Part shown: positions 1 to 11,448 of the stretch, one piece after another
Position numbering within the stretch: the stretch's first letter is position 1
How the letters are laid out: every line of letters starts with the position of its first letter
Source of the DNA: Paulownia fortunei
Taxonomy: Eukaryota > Streptophyta > Magnoliopsida > Lamiales > Paulowniaceae
Direction: 5' to 3'
DNA length: 64,000 nucleotides
NCBI GenBank assembly: GCA_019321725.1
Contig: CM033119.1
Location: forward strand, 16,504,694 to 16,568,693
The notes under the pieces: model-generated
The model's database searches: none
Told to the model about the DNA's origin: nothing
Seen by the model: the letters and a program-made list of their open reading frames with translations, nothing else
Made by a program: the position numbers and the translations under genes

Positions 1-1500
1 TATTATTTCTATTTGCTAGAACTATACATTAGGGTACCATTTTTTTCATTTCAGCATCAACTACATCACCTAAAATTTACTATCATTAACACAGGCTAAT
101 TCACATAAATTAGAAAGTAATGAGAAATAAATTAGAAGAATTGAAGAATTAGAATTAGTAATTACCTATTTTTGGGTGGCTAACATTTAGGGATTTGAAA
201 TTTGGTGTTTTTGCCTTTGGGAGAGAATGTCCAACACGCGAGGCTTGGAGTAGAGACGACCAATGGTGGCCGCTGGTTACATACAGGAGGGCTTGAGGTG
301 ATAAGTACTAGAATCTTGGTGGCTTCATCTCAATGTGATGGCCTTGAAGGTGAGCAACTAGATGGTGGCTTGTGGTGGCTCCGGAGTAGACGATGGTCGA
401 CTAGAGACGGGGAGAGTAAGAGACGGGGAGAGTAGAGACGAGTTGAGAGATAGAATCAGTGTTGGAAAGGGGGGTTTGCTTTCCCGTTTATGTATTTTGT
501 TCTATTTTAATTACCTTTTGAACCTAATTAGCACAATAACAAACACAGGAAATAGATGTTTTATTACATCTCTATCATAAAGCAAAGCTTACTATAACAT
601 GGGGATGGCAACATCCAATGTTCAGGGCAAGTTCAGAGTAGGGTCTTGGGACAGGCGATAAATTTTAATTTTTTAAATTCATATAGGTTCGTAATGGGTC
701 CTATTAGACCCACTATGGCCTGTTTGTATATATATATATATATGTATGTATATATATTTTGAATATAAAATATAAATAGAAAACTTTAACTTAGGGTATC
801 TTCAATTTTCATTATTACTAATATTCCTTAATCCCCCTCTGCCCTTTCTCAGTCAAATTCCTCTTAGACACTCCAAAAATCACGGCCTCCCACCTGCAGG
901 CGCCATCAATGGTGCCAACCTACTTGAGCTCTTTCGACAATAGACTCAAAGTTGTTTATTAATAGCATACATCGGCTCTCTCCCTCCACCCCATTGGGTG
1001 TGATAATCTTCTCTATCTCTCAAATAGTCGCTTGTGATTATATGAAACATAATAAGTTGTTGTTGTGGAAGTCTGAATGATATGTATTTGAGAAGGGTTT
1101 TTTCTTTATTGTTGCAAAGTTTTGGAATTCGTTCTAGAATAATTTATTAGACTTTTAGTTTGTTTGAATAATATAAGACCAAAACTTTTAACTAGTAGGT
1201 TTGCAAGTCCAAATGGGTTTGACCTGCTGGGGTTTGAATTTGGGATGGATCCTCAATCGAAGTGGGGTGGGGTGAGAATCGAATCTAATCTTTCATTGAT
1301 AGGATAGATCTTCGATTTGGACAAACTCATTCTAATAAAGATGATAATGGGATAGATGCAAATCCAAATCTATAATTAACATGTTCGGGGTGGGTCCAAA
1401 CTCGATTAAAATTATTTTGAAGATGATAACAAATTTTATTTTTTAAATTTATATAAATATTGAATGAGTAACTGGGCTTATTTAACCTATCTCAAACCCA
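1..1500. other. Intergenic; degenerate GGGGATGG/GGGTC-type repeats
   Basis: No gene recognised. 180-460 is less AT-rich, with a duplicated agagacggggagagta (about 402-434). 600-760 and 1200-1480 contain gggatggcaa-, gggtccta- and ggggtggggtgag-type stretches like those at 2530-2760, 5050-5240 and 9720-10440, probably remains of one old non-autonomous repeat family. Confidence 0.3.
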
Positions 1501-1559
1501 CAACTTTATATATAATATATATTTTAGATATAAGCTCATTTTAAACTTTACTTTGAGTC

Positions 1560-2200
1560 TTTGACTTATGACTTATGGGAGATCGAGAGCCCTAATCCCT
1601 ATATTCTCATTTCTCATCATTCTTCTAGGGTTTCTTTTCATCATCTATGTTGTCAGCCCTTCCTTCCAACCCCTGCGGCCTCCAGCTATGCCGCCTACCT
1701 TGGACCATTGATTTGAGTCCTCTGGCTCTAGCTCGGCTTCAGACTACCAAAAAGAAAGTGTGTTGGTGTTCCATTGCTCAAGATCTCCTATTACTAGCAA
1801 ACAATGGGGCCCATCGTCACATACTCAAGCCAAGTAGACAGATAGTTATGGCCTATTTACAATAGACTTGTCTTAAATTGAAAGTATGGGCTTTAAATGT
1901 GGGATTTATAATTCTTTGGGCACCCTTTTCTTCATAGCTAATTTTTGAAGTGAGTTTTAGTTAAAAGTTTATAACAAAGGATATCAGAACAGCGATGAGG
2001 TGATAGCGGTATTTTAGTGTTCGCTCGAGATTAGCGAAAGGGGCTAGTGCAAAGCCTGCTGTCGTGGGCGCCAAAATTACGGAGCATGGCGGATTGTTTT
2101 AGGTCCATTGGCCAATCACATTCATAGTTCCTGTTACCCACGACAGTGAAACCTCATTCCACTGTTATTTTTCTGTTAACTCCACGGCTGAGATGTGTAG
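1560..2200. other. Unassigned gene-like stretch with a long-range inverted repeat
   Basis: 1560-1860 has near-neutral composition and ctagggtttc motifs typical of plant 5' leaders; the ATG at 1647 opens a 72-codon frame I do not recognise. At 2059-2068 CTGTCGTGGG pairs perfectly with CCCACGACAG at 2137-2146. Could be part of a pseudogene or a structured RNA; neither is supported further. Confidence 0.3.
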
Positions 2201-3587
2201 CTTGAAAACTAATAGTATGTTGTGTGAGATTGTATGTTAACTCTTCTTGAATTTTTTCTTTTCATTTGAATTCATGTTGTATTATGTGCAGTAACTTTAT
2301 GATTTAGGTATTGGCTAAAATATCTTGCTTTGTTCAGTGTTAAGATAGGCAGAAATAGGGTTGTTTTGGTTGTGCCCTTTTTTGAAATTTGAGATGTGAA
2401 ATTGTTACGGGAAGAAAGAAAATGGTGTTGGAATCTGAAATAAGAATAAATATGGAACAATTGGACCATTGCCTGTGTAAATTTAAATTCCATTGCTTGT
2501 ATAAATTCTGCTAAATTACTTAGAATTTTGACAGGATCAAATTTCAGAATTTATGGGTCAAACAAGTTGGACTCGTCAAATTTTACCTTCAAGATGGGTC
2601 AGGTCCAATTTTTTTTTACGAGGTTAATTTCAAATTTTAATCAAACTCATCTCAAATTCATCACTTTATTATACTACGTTCTAAACTCCTACTATAACTT
2701 GAAAAAAAATTCCAATTTGAATAAGCCACCAAACTAGTTCATGACTTTAATGGTATTTAAACTCAAGATCTCCTACCGAGTGTTAATGTCTCAATGTTAA
2801 TCTATTAAACAAAACCTTATCAACCACTAAGTGTGAAAGTTGGCAACATCTATTCAAATGGCATTCCAAATCTTGTTGACATTTCAAAATGTGATTGATT
2901 AGGGTCAATCACACGATGTGTAATTATGCATTCTTCTTATGTTGATTTCATAATTATAAAATACCCTCTTCTGACTGACGGATGGAAGTTGGGCAACTGT
3001 GATGGAATTTACGCAAAGACTATGTCATCCTAGACTAAAAGTTGGAAAAACAAAAATCGCCTAAAAACTAAGGCTACGATTATATGGCACGTCTATTTTG
3101 GATAATTAAGTTTCAAAGAAAAAGTGAAAAAAGAATTATTCAAAGATATGAGATGTTGGTTTGAACATGTGTTTTGAATAATTAAATTTGTGGAAAAAAA
3201 TTATAACAATGATGGTTGATGTGATATGTTTTTTAAAAAAATTGATTTGGTAGGATAGTTGATTCTATAAAAAACCTACTAAAACATATTTATTTGGTAT
3301 ATTTTTTTAAAAATTATTCGACACTTGTCATTCAATAATTTATCATAATTAATTATATATATTTGTATTATTAATATATTAATGTAATATACACATTTCA
3401 TATTTTTTATAGTAAAACACTTATATACAAAGATGCATATAAGTATATGTATATATACGTATGTTAAATTGGCTATATATATTAATGTAATAACCACGTT
3501 TAATTTTTTTTAATCAAATAACTACATAACATGCAACATATATATATATATATATGTATATTATTCATATATGCATTTATATACTAT

Positions 3588-4140
3588 CCTAGTTAGTTAA
3601 ATACAAAATTGAAAAAATTCGATATTTAATATGTACAAGTATATTGTGAATATTTGTTAAAAGTTACGTTAAAAAGACAAGTAGAAAAATACAAAAATAA
3701 TTAATATAAAACTCGTAAATGTACGGGTAAAATAAGAACATAAAAGAATTTTTCGAAAGCAAAAAAATAACTTATTTTGATATTATTTTTATATAAATTT
3801 GTTTGTACTTATTTTTAAATTATGCAAAAATTATTTTATAAGTAATTTATATTATTTAATTTATAATTTTGACATAACTTACAGATAACTATTTTATAAT
3901 AATTAGTATATTAGTAAATTTTTAAAAATTTTATTTTTTATTTATATAATATTTCATTAATATTTATAAATAACTTTTAAATAATTTCTAGGTTATATTT
4001 AGATATTACGTGTATTAAACATTTCACCTAAAAAATATAGAGTATTATTATGCAGTTCAAAATATGCATAAAAAAAATATCTTTTAATTATTCGTACATA
4101 TATATATTATATGAATATAATACAAGTTTTAATTAAGTAT
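3588..4140. mobile_element. Dispersed AT-rich repeat, copy 1 (MITE-like)
   Basis: This block, beginning TAGTTAGTTAAATA and ending near TTTTAATTAAGTA, aligns along its whole length with 26831-27393, although diverged (for example, shared ttatttttaaattatgcaaaa). No ORF. Target duplication at this copy is not clear. The second copy has a good one, which argues that the family is mobile. Confidence 0.6.
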
Positions 4141-4920
4141 GTATAATATACACTCTTAAAATATTAAAGTTTAGTAAAAAAAACTGTATACATATTAATG
4201 TTGTGTGTGTATGTGTGTATATAGTATAATATAGTGCATGATAAGATAGTCTGTGTGTGAGTGGTAATATAAAATGATGGTTGCTCTTCTATCCGTACAC
4301 TTAACCACGTGTGTATAATAAGATGGTTTTTTATTTTTCAGATTTTTTTTAGATTTTTTTAGAGATTCATTTCTAAAATTAAAGTTTTTTCACTCTAGAA
4401 GGAGATTGTCTTTCTCTCAATAATCTTTTCATAAATGGCTCCAAAAAAAAATAAATGTATTTTTCAAAAAAATTAAATTTTTTTGGAAGGATAAAAAAAT
4501 TGCCCTTTCTCATTGTATCATCTGATTCCCACTGTCCCTATCTCAATCTCGCTCTATCTCCACTCACTCTCTCCCGTTCAGTTTTCAATCATTCTTGTGC
4601 TTCGGCTTCATGACCCAAAACCCTACCCACCGCTTACATTGTCAGGCTTGCATTCTGCACAAGAAAAGTGTAATTAGTAAAATACGATTTAGAAAATAGA
4701 TGTCGATTTGATTAACACATGTATTAGCTTAGTTAGTTGTCAATTGTTGCAACAGTTAGGATTTGCACTTAAATGGGATTTCATAAAAGGTTGTAACGTA
4801 AGGAAAATGATCAGTTCTTGGGGATGTTAGTGAAATCAGTTTGCTCTATTCTCTGTATTCTCTCTTTCCCTTAATATTTTCTCTCAGTCTAATGTCCTGC
4901 AAACTACACCAATCAGATAA

Positions 4921-5000
4921 ATCGTATTAAGTAAATCTAATGCGACAGACTCGATCGAAAATCGTATTAAGTAAATCCAATGTGACAGACTCGATCGAAA
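4921..5000. repeat. 40 bp perfect-length tandem pair
   Basis: Two adjacent 40 bp units (4921-4960, 4961-5000) beginning ATCGTATTAAGTAAATC differ at two positions. Intergenic, no coding. Confidence 0.9.
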
Positions 5001-5563
5001 AAATAGTTAGAAAAAGATTCGAACTCAAGACATGATTTGTAGATCTGATTTTGAATAGGGATGACAACATGACAATTTTGGACTGATTTGATTAAATTCG
5101 AAACCCGATATGCTAAGAATAAATTGGACTCTAACATCCGTCTCGCCTCGATTAAGGGCTCATCCCGTTTCACCCCAAATCCGAGACCTTGGACCGCCAA
5201 TCCTAAAAATTTTGTTGACAAATTCCAAGTTGAATAACCATATGGTTGCACAAATTTAAACAGAAAAACAAGCCAACTTTCGCAGCAGGAACAAGAAAAT
5301 CATCTGAAGAACTTGCAAAATCTAAGAGAATCTCTTACGCAACAACTGAAACTAGAATTTCATGATTTCTAGAGCCTAACAGTTAACTTTCCAGTCTGTA
5401 CTCTTTATCTGATTTAATAAAGAGAAAAAATTGAGAAACAAAAAGAGGAAGTATAGTAAAAATGAAAAAAAAAAAAGGTCTTGTTCAAAGTAAACTTAAA
5501 TTATTGAATATATTTAAAATACACCAACATATATATATTTAGATATATATATATATATATATA

Positions 5564-6123
5564 TTTAAAAACCACGCTAAGCCGTGGCTGCATAAGGACA
5601 CTGGTGATCCATACCACATCATTATGATATCTAAATTCAACAAAGAATGTAAAGATCTGGGAAGTATCGTACTTGGCATTGCAATCATTCGAATTAGCAG
5701 CAAGACAGGGAGAGTGTCAAGTCTGAAGTTGAGGAGAACATACCAACAACAATCAACACCAACATTTTTACATTGTGACGCAAACAGGGTAGGGACTAGA
5801 CAAGATATTAAAGAGACGAGTGCTTATAAATTTGAGCTAAATCTCACCTTGTCAGAAGCGTTTTAAACCTATACGCTTTAAAACCACGTTAAGCCGTGGC
5901 CGGCATAAAAACACTGTCAATCCATACCACATCATTATAATATCTAAATTCAACAAAGAATGTACAGATCTGGGAAGTATCGTACTTGGCATTGCAATCA
6001 TTCGAATTAGCAGCAAGACAGGGAGAGTGTCAAGTCTGAAGTTGAGGAGAACAAACCAACAACAATCAACACCAACATTTTTACATTGCGACACAAACAG
6101 GGTAGAGACTAGACAAGATATTA
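5564..6123. repeat. 247 bp direct duplication downstream of the At2g23090-like gene
   Basis: Copies at 5564-5810 and 5877-6123, about 95% identical by eye (roughly a dozen differences), separated by 66 bp. Each starts with a small hairpin, CCACG...CGTGG, reading ACGGCTTA on the minus strand. Copy 2 ends about 160 bp below the stop codon of the minus-strand gene, so it may include its 3' end. Confidence 0.85.
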
Positions 6124-6285
6124 TGAACATGTTCCACAGAGTTTCAATACACTTAATCATCAAAAGTTTAGGACATCATCTCAGCATCAAATATCAATAC
6201 TGAAACAAGCTTCAAACCAAACACATCGACAGACTAGAGACATTGTTGAAACCCATTTTTTTATCATTTTACCAGCCCCGAATCA

Positions 6286-9200
6286 TCATTTCTTCAGGTG
6301 GGGAAAACAAGTGTAGAGATCAGCCTTGGGATGTTTAGCTTCAGCATGTTCCCTGCATTTCACCTCTGAAGTAGTGCAAATAAAAGTTTGCATGCAAACC
6401 TTGCACTGCAATTCAGAACAAGTAAACATTACAGTTTATAAATGCAACTGAACGACAGTCAGCAATAGAATTAAGCATGGAAAGATCATCACTGTTCGGT
6501 AACAAGCAACGAAGAAGAAGTCCATGGGAGATGAGCCACATTCTCAAATCACATGGTTAATGTAATGTTTTTCTTGTATGATTTTGTGGTTTTTTAATAG
6601 GCTATTAACATCCCCATCAGCGGATCATACGAGTTTTCAGTGTGACCAAAGCAGAACTTCTGAAGCTATTTTACTGCACCAAAATAGAAAATGCACCTGG
6701 TTTACTGTTGGCACGTAAGCTCGTAACAGTTGAGTGATTGAATTTAATATATTTAAGATTAAGTTGATTTTTAATCTCAACAAAATTATCATATCAGCCA
6801 CCTACTGTTACTGAACTTATAAAGATGAACTACATCAGATATTTATCCAAATATGAAACTTGATTCAACATTCCTACTCATTTCTGAAAGTTAATTTTAT
6901 TTCTTTAACTAAAACCTATTCAATTTATGCATTTTTGTGCACCACATTCTGGCCGCCCCTACTTAGTGAAATTGTGGTTTTTTTTGAAAATGGAATAACT
7001 GAGGAATCTGCCATATCTCTAGATACACAAGGTCATGAAAAGGGGAAGTAAATGGTTTTGTTCTCTTAGCTTCATCAGAAATGAACTAACTGTGAACAGT
7101 CAAAATTTCACCATGTAGGTTTATAACTCTTAAAAGACAATGATTGATCACCTCCCTTCACCATTGAGATCCAACATTAGATATGGGCAAAACTGCAGTG
7201 CTAGTCTCTGTGTATACATACTCGATCCTTCTATGAATCAACTCAAAGAAAAACAAGAGAAACGTCAAAAAACCTTTTTTCTAACGTTTAGTTTGAAAAG
7301 AACTAACACTAATTTTCTCTGCGCTCAATTGTTTTTATAGCATATTTTTCTATAACAGAGTAAAGTTCAGATTAAAGGTCATATTGTCATCTTCATCCCA
7401 CAACTCTATTTTAGCACATTTTTTACACTAAAAATGTGCATTATCTGCACCAAATTTAAAATTCATCCCCAATCCATCTATTTCAAATATTACTCTAAAA
7501 GAAATATTATTTCATTTACAATAACAATTTTATTTCATCAAATATCTATTAATATATTAATACAATTACATATTTAATTTGTATTTTATGTTTAATTAAT
7601 TAAATGATATATTTTATTAATATAATTAATAGTAAATAAAATAATTAATAATAAAATTTAGGTAGAAAAATAAAAACATTACATTAAATTATATCAAAAA
7701 ATAATACAAATAAAATATCAAATTTATTAAAAATATTTATGTACATAAAATATAAAAAGAAATAACTTTATTAAAAATATATAATTAAGGATAAAATATG
7801 AATTTTTGAAATATTTTTAAACATAACAAAAAAATATAAAATTTATTAAACAAAAAAATATAAACAAATTAATTAAATATTTTAAAAATATTTATGCATA
7901 TATAAAATATAAAAATAAATAATTTTATTGAAAATATACAATTTGAATAAAAATAAATTTTTAAAATATTTTTAAACTTAATAAAGAAATTCAAAATTTA
8001 TTTCCAAGAAAAAAAAAAAAAACACAGGCTGCACCAAGATTGCGCTGGGGATGGGGCAGCCTTGGATTTTCCTTTTTTTCCTGTTTTAGTTGGGTTTGCT
8101 CCTAGAAATTGTAAAATTCACTAGTTTTGCTTCTGTACAAATTTCAAAACTTTATTCAGGCCTACATCTGATAAAAGCAAATTAGAAAAGTTAAAAAAAA
8201 ATCAGTTTTCGTCACATTCTTACAAATTTCAGCACTGAAGCAAAACCTTTAAAGAGTTGAGTTACTCAGGAGCAGGGGCGGAGCCAGAATTTGAATAGCC
8301 AGAATTTGAATAGAGGGGGCGATATTTGATTGTCAAATTATTATTTTTTTATATATAAAATTATTTTTTATTAAAAAATTTTAAACTATTTATTACAAAT
8401 ATATAAAATATAAATATAAATATAATACGTTATACTTACACATAAATATTTTATATCTTTTATATCTGCATAAGTATTTGAACAAAAACTAACTTCTAAA
8501 TGAAAATATTAATCAATTTTAGTTCAATCCAACACAAAATAAAAACTAATTTACAAAAATCTAAGTATTATTTTATAGTCATTAATCAAATCAAATCAAA
8601 ATAAAAATTTTATATCAATCTAATTTTTTTAAAAAAATAAAGTTTAAAAATAATTTTAGAACATTTCTTAATTTAATAAATTTACATATTCGATATAGGA
8701 TTATGAAAATTTGAGGGAATGGTTAGAATAATTTAATTATTTTAGGGGGCAAATTTTTAAATTTATTAAAATTTACATACTAAAATTACAAATTTAAAAA
8801 ATTGAAGGGGGGGTGGGGGGGGCATCCGGCCGCCCACCCCTGCCTCCGCCCATGCTCAGGAGTAATACAAGATGTGTAGTAGCACTCAAGATCAGTCCTT
8901 TTTTCAGCAACAGGTTTTTCAAACCACTAGTGAGTGCATACAAAAAAAATATAAAACATAAAAGAATAGAAAATAATCATAAAGGGCTTATAAAAATTTC
9001 AGATCTAAAATCATTCAGCAGAGCATTAAACCCAAAAGCCAACAAAAGCAACACACCACAATAACTTACTGGTAAATCTGCCAAAAAAAAAAAAAAAAAA
9101 CATATTCCAACTTAGAGTTTCAAACGATCAAAAGAAAAATAAAAACCTGGATGGACATGGCCTTCTTGTTGGATTCAAGCTGACTTCCTGCACAGAAAAT

Positions 9201-9389
9201 CAAACATACCCAGTTCAATTCTGATTGCATCAAAAAAGCCAAAAATAAAAAATAAAAAAGGACCCTTTTGATCCCAAACACAAGTAGAGGAAAAACACAA
9301 AAAAATATAGAGATACCCTTTGCAGCTTTAAGCTTCTCCATGTTCTTCTCGCGAGCCATCTTTGCCTTCTGCCCATTGCCTCCACCCAT
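6286..9389 (-). CDS. At2g23090-like small zinc-binding protein (77 aa, three exons)
   Basis: Spliced minus-strand gene: exon 1 9317-9389, exon 2 9147-9187, exon 3 6286-6405, stop TGA at 6286-6288. All introns are GT-AG; the phases join cleanly (73+41+120 nt = 78 codons). The product starts MGGGNGQKAKMAREKN, a lysine-rich SERF/4F5-like N-terminus, followed by a C2H2-like zinc-binding segment: Cys39-X2-Cys42 and His58-X4-His63, with extra Cys48 and Cys55. It ends FPHLKK. Length and order match the Arabidopsis At2g23090 family (about 78 aa), known for an N-terminal SERF-like region and a C-terminal zinc finger; the molecular role is not established. Intron 1 is 129 bp but intron 2 is 2,741 bp and has been enlarged by repeats, including a 582 bp hAT MITE and an AT-rich duplicated block. 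A TATA-like box lies about 125 bp upstream of the ATG. Exon junctions were deduced by homology recall and splice signals. Confidence 0.9.
7690..8005. repeat. AT-rich approximate duplication in intron 2
   Basis: Two diverged copies of about 150 bp (about 7690-7850 and 7855-8005) share the order aaaatatttatg..., aaaatataaaaa..., gaaatatttttaaac. They lie in the long intron of the At2g23090-like gene. A hairpin with a perfect 10 bp stem (GCACATTTTT / AAAAATGTGC, 6 nt loop) lies upstream at 7414-7439. Confidence 0.4.
8273..8854. mobile_element. 582 bp non-autonomous hAT-like MITE inside an intron
   Basis: The element starts CAGGGGCGGAGCCAG and its other end, reversed, reads CATGGGCGGAGGCAG (13 of 15 match). 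It is flanked by a perfect 8 bp direct repeat CTCAGGAG at 8265-8272 and 8855-8862. Eight-base target duplications and CAGGG-type termini are typical of hAT elements. The interior is AT-rich with no ORF, apart from a G-rich tract near 8806-8822. It sits in intron 2 of the At2g23090-like gene. Confidence 0.8.
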
Positions 9390-9513
9390 GGCTTCTAGCT
9401 CCTTTTTTTCTTTTTCTGTTTTTATGCTCTCAAATGAAAGCCCTTTATTTGTGAGTTTTTCTGCTAAATTCTCTTTGGCCCTTAATGGTAAGAGTTGCAG
9501 GGTGAGAATTGTG

Positions 9514-9525
9514 CTATATAAATAA
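9514..9525 (-). promoter_or_regulatory. TATA-like box of the At2g23090-like gene
   Basis: On the minus strand the sequence reads TATTTATATAGC, about 125 nt upstream of the ATG at 9389. This predicts a start near 9485 and a 5' leader of roughly 95 nt. Inferred from position and motif only. Confidence 0.4.
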
Positions 9526-9529
9526 ATTG

Positions 9530-10797
9530 AAAAAAAATATTTGAAAAATATTTTTTGTAATATGGTGAGGTTTTAGGGGTATTAATTTGGAGAAGAGGAC
9601 AGACCTAAGAAAGGAAGAGGAAATTGCATAATAGCATAGGTGTCCTTCTAAGCAATTTGACACGCATGAGCGACAAGGAAAAATATGCGATAATCATCAT
9701 TACATAAAAATAAAATAAAAATCTATTCTAGGTGTGGACTAACTCATACTCATAATAAATTTATTTTGATTGGGATGGGATAAAATTCAACTAAATAATT
9801 TGCGTATGAATTTTAATTTTTTAAAATTTAGGTTCGGTGAGTTTTAGTGAACTATATTATTATTAATATTTAAATATATAATATTTTATAATTATTAATT
9901 AATATATTTTATTATTGTTGAATTGAATTATTGTACCTATTACAATATTATTAGATCAATTCAAAAATAATTTTAAAATTATTTTCAAACATTAATTTGA
10001 ATTTAAAAATATTATAATTAATTTATATGTGATTCAATACAAATATGCATTATGAATAAGTTACATTAAAATTGAAATAATTATATGCGGACAAGTGATA
10101 TGAAATATTTCAAAACAGTAAAATACATAATTTAATTATGTTAAGTTTCTATAAATCAATATCATTATCAACTTATCGTTTTTAATAATTAAAAAAAATA
10201 TATAATCAAAATCAATTGATACGGTATCACCAGCACTAAATTAAGAATGTCAAACTCAACAGCTATTTAAAAAGAAAAATAACTGCACAAGACTGAAAAA
10301 AGATAAAAATTTCCACAAGTCCGGATCTTCTAAATTTTGAGTCCAAAGTGGAATATGATGGGTTGTCAATTTAAATGGGGCGAGGTGAGTCTAAAGTTTG
10401 ATAAACCATCCTATGCCCCCTTATCGCCATTTCTATATGTCTTAATATTGTACCATAAATTTTAATGGACAAATTTTAGATAATCGATAAAAAAAGTAAA
10501 TTTTAATTATTTTGATATTATTATTATATAATAATTTTAAAAATTAGTGACTAAAAATTAATAATATTATATTATTATTTTAAATAAAATAATATATCAA
10601 AAATATTTTAAATAAAAAATCTTATATCAAGACATCATGAAAAAATAAAAATTATAATTTTAGGATACAAGAAGTAACTTTTATTTCTCACCCCCAATAG
10701 AAAAAGGAGTAGCTTCTGTCACATACTGCAAGAGGTATGAAGTGAGAAATTTAATTCAGTCAACTGGTGCCTTTTGACGGTTATAACTAATTCAACC
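9530..10797. other. Intergenic between the At2g23090-like gene and the hAT element
   Basis: AT-rich; 9720-9850 and 10320-10440 carry the ggattgggatggg/atggggcgaggtg-type repeat motifs also seen at 0.6-1.4 and 5.1 kb, suggesting one more degenerate copy of that family. No coding capacity. Confidence 0.4.
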
Positions 10798-11448
10798 TAT
10801 CCAGCTAGACCTGACCACGGTTCAGGAATCGCCGATTACACGGTTCAAGAAAATTCTGACCCTTAACCTTAACCGTCAAGGCCGGTTACGGTCCGGGTTC
10901 CGGAACCGGCCCGGCCGGTTCCGGTTCCGGTTTCAACCCTTGAATTTTTTATTTATTTTTTTACCTATATTTTGAAAATTTATAATTTTTTAATTAACTA
11001 TTAATTTTCTAAAATTGTAACTTTTGTAAAACAAAAACAAGAATTTGAAATTTTAAACATATATTTGAATGAAAAATTTTGAACTTAAATTTTAAAAAAA
11101 AATATCATTAATTTTTGAATTTAATGAATGTTTAACTTAAATTTGAAAAAAAAATATTATCTAAAATTTAAAGTATCAAATATTCTAATTATAATAAATA
11201 TATAAAAAAAGATATTCAACTTGAAATCTTAAAGTTTAAACTTAAATTTCAATAAAAAAAAATTGCACTTAAATTTTAAAAAAATATCCACAAAAATTTA
11301 AATTATATAATTAAAAATTATTTTAAAAATAAAAATGAGTTTGAATTTAAATTTAAGTTGCCTACATATCCTCTTAGGGTATAGAGGAATCAAAACTCAC
11401 GTAGTTCTCTTACCTTTTAACCCTTCTTACCTTAGGGAGTGGCGTGGC

